Positions 14,805 through 15,335 of a DNA stretch of 15,335 nt are shown one piece after another. Every line of letters starts with the position of its first letter. Position 1 is the stretch's first letter. The notes beneath the pieces were generated by a model. The model had not been told where the DNA came from, made no database searches, and saw nothing but the letters and a program-made list of their open reading frames with translations. A program made the translations under genes and the position numbers. Source of the DNA: UBA1447 sp964568955 (GTDB lineage Bacteria > Bacillota > Clostridia > Oscillospirales > Acutalibacteraceae); contig CAZMSM010000050.1 of the NCBI GenBank assembly GCA_964568955.1, positions 1 to 15,335 on the forward strand, given 5' to 3'.

Positions 14805-14822
14805 GCCTTCTTTGAAAATTAA
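14805..14822 (+). repeat. 18-nt direct repeat, right copy
   Basis: This is identical to 14068-14085. It includes the stop codon of the DUF4143 gene (14819-14821). The rest of 14704-14818 holds the toxin-antitoxin promoter and a weak stem (14723-14741), and nothing else I recognise. Confidence 0.8.
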
Positions 14823-15335
14823 AACTTGAGGCAAAACAGTGCATATAGCGGTATGCTTTTAATATTGTTTTCAAAGCCGAAATTTTTTGCTGACACACGA
14901 ATTGCATATTCAGGCTCATAAATTGAAATATAAGATTTTAAGCTCCTGGAGCGAACATTGTCGGCAGATTTTCCCTCAAGCGGTATGATGTTGCCTTGCT
15001 TATCCTGAAAGAGAAAATCCAGCTCCGCTTTACCGGGGGAACTCCAATAGTAGGGCTTTATACCGTTTGCGACGAGTGCCTGCATAATATAGTTTTCGGC
15101 CAAGGCACCTTTGAAGCCGTCAAAGGTGTGCGGGCTGTTTAGCACGACATTCGCCGTAATGTCGAACTTTGAGCAAAGCAAACCGGTATCAACCATATAA
15201 ATCTTGAAAGAATCCGTATCCGCATAGGCCGAAAGAGGCATTTTGCCTTCGGTTACGCGGATGCACTTGTTGATAATTCCGGCTGTTTTAAGCCAGTCAA
15301 GCGGCGTTTCGTATTCATAAGCTCTTGCGCCGGAT
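14819..15335 (-). CDS. C-terminal part of an AAA-type ATPase with DUF4143 domain (5' end outside window)
   Basis: The frame is open through the right edge, so the ATG at 15241 is internal; about 171 residues are visible. GARAYEYETPLDWLKTAGIINKCIRV leads into MPLSAYADTDSFKIYMVDTGLLCSKF. ALAENYIMQALVANGIKPYYWSS then precedes GKAELDFLF and PLEGKSADNVRSRSL. This is the characteristic DUF4143 layout, including a PD-(D/E)xK-like E-x-D...E-x-K set (Glu in GKAELDF, then EGK). The family has an N-terminal P-loop ATPase domain, here outside the window. Its function is not established. It is a common accessory gene in Clostridia and is often near toxin-antitoxin genes. Confidence 0.85.
   Translation of the reverse strand, partial: SGARAYEYETPLDWLKTAGIINKCIRVTEGKMPLSAYADTDSFKIYMVDTGLLCSKFDITANVVLNSPHTFDGFKGALAENYIMQALVANGIKPYYWSSPGKAELDFLFQDKQGNIIPLEGKSADNVRSRSLKSYISIYEPEYAIRVSAKNFGFENNIKSIPLYALFCLKF

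Overview
The window looks like part of an uncultured Clostridia-type Firmicute genome, probably a draft or metagenome assembly. The evidence is strong GAGG/GGAGG ribosome binding sites, several GTG/TTG starts, intermediate base composition, a BIG2-domain surface protein, and short dispersed GTAGGG-type palindromes that I recall from Clostridia. A run of exactly 100 N (13552-13651) shows scaffolding. All genes from the left edge to 14017 are on the + strand; the last 1.3 kb runs on the - strand. I saw no rRNA, tRNA, CRISPR or transposase, and no gene-free stretch exceeds 300 bases (the longest is 9186-9418).

Left block (3-5998). The end of an unrecognised gene is followed by a promoter, a structured leader and a tight four-gene run. 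The run encodes a secreted LCAT-like alpha/beta hydrolase, a small membrane protein with an N-terminal zinc ribbon, a membrane-anchored protein with two BIG2 Ig-like domains (its start overlaps the previous stop by 8 nt), and a GPH/MFS_2 symporter with extended termini. Together they look like an envelope unit that could cleave an ester or lipid outside and import a product, but the substrate is unknown.

Middle block (6101-9185). An aldo/keto reductase with its own good promoter precedes a duplicated DUF1538 membrane protein. That gene overlaps a gene for a protein made of two P-II-like domains. The pair has the shape of a transporter or channel with a P-II-type regulator, and is the best candidate for a little-described system here.

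Right-centre block (9419-14017). A LarA-type (nickel-pincer) racemase/epimerase homologue has all the cofactor-binding residues I can check and a long, structured 5' leader. It is followed by a PHP-domain phosphoesterase, 6-phosphogluconate dehydrogenase (gnd) and a PfkB-family sugar kinase related to KDG kinases, the last interrupted by the gap. The set suggests sugar-acid (gluconate or keto-deoxygluconate) metabolism, with the LarA homologue possibly acting on an aldonic acid. Three related palindromes sit between these genes, and one of them supplies the gnd stop codon.

Right edge (14018-15335, - strand). A bidirectional terminator separates the kinase from a convergent Phd/RelE-type toxin-antitoxin pair with its own TTGACA promoter. 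The 3' end of a DUF4143 ATPase-type gene follows. An 18-nt exact direct repeat brackets the toxin-antitoxin cassette.
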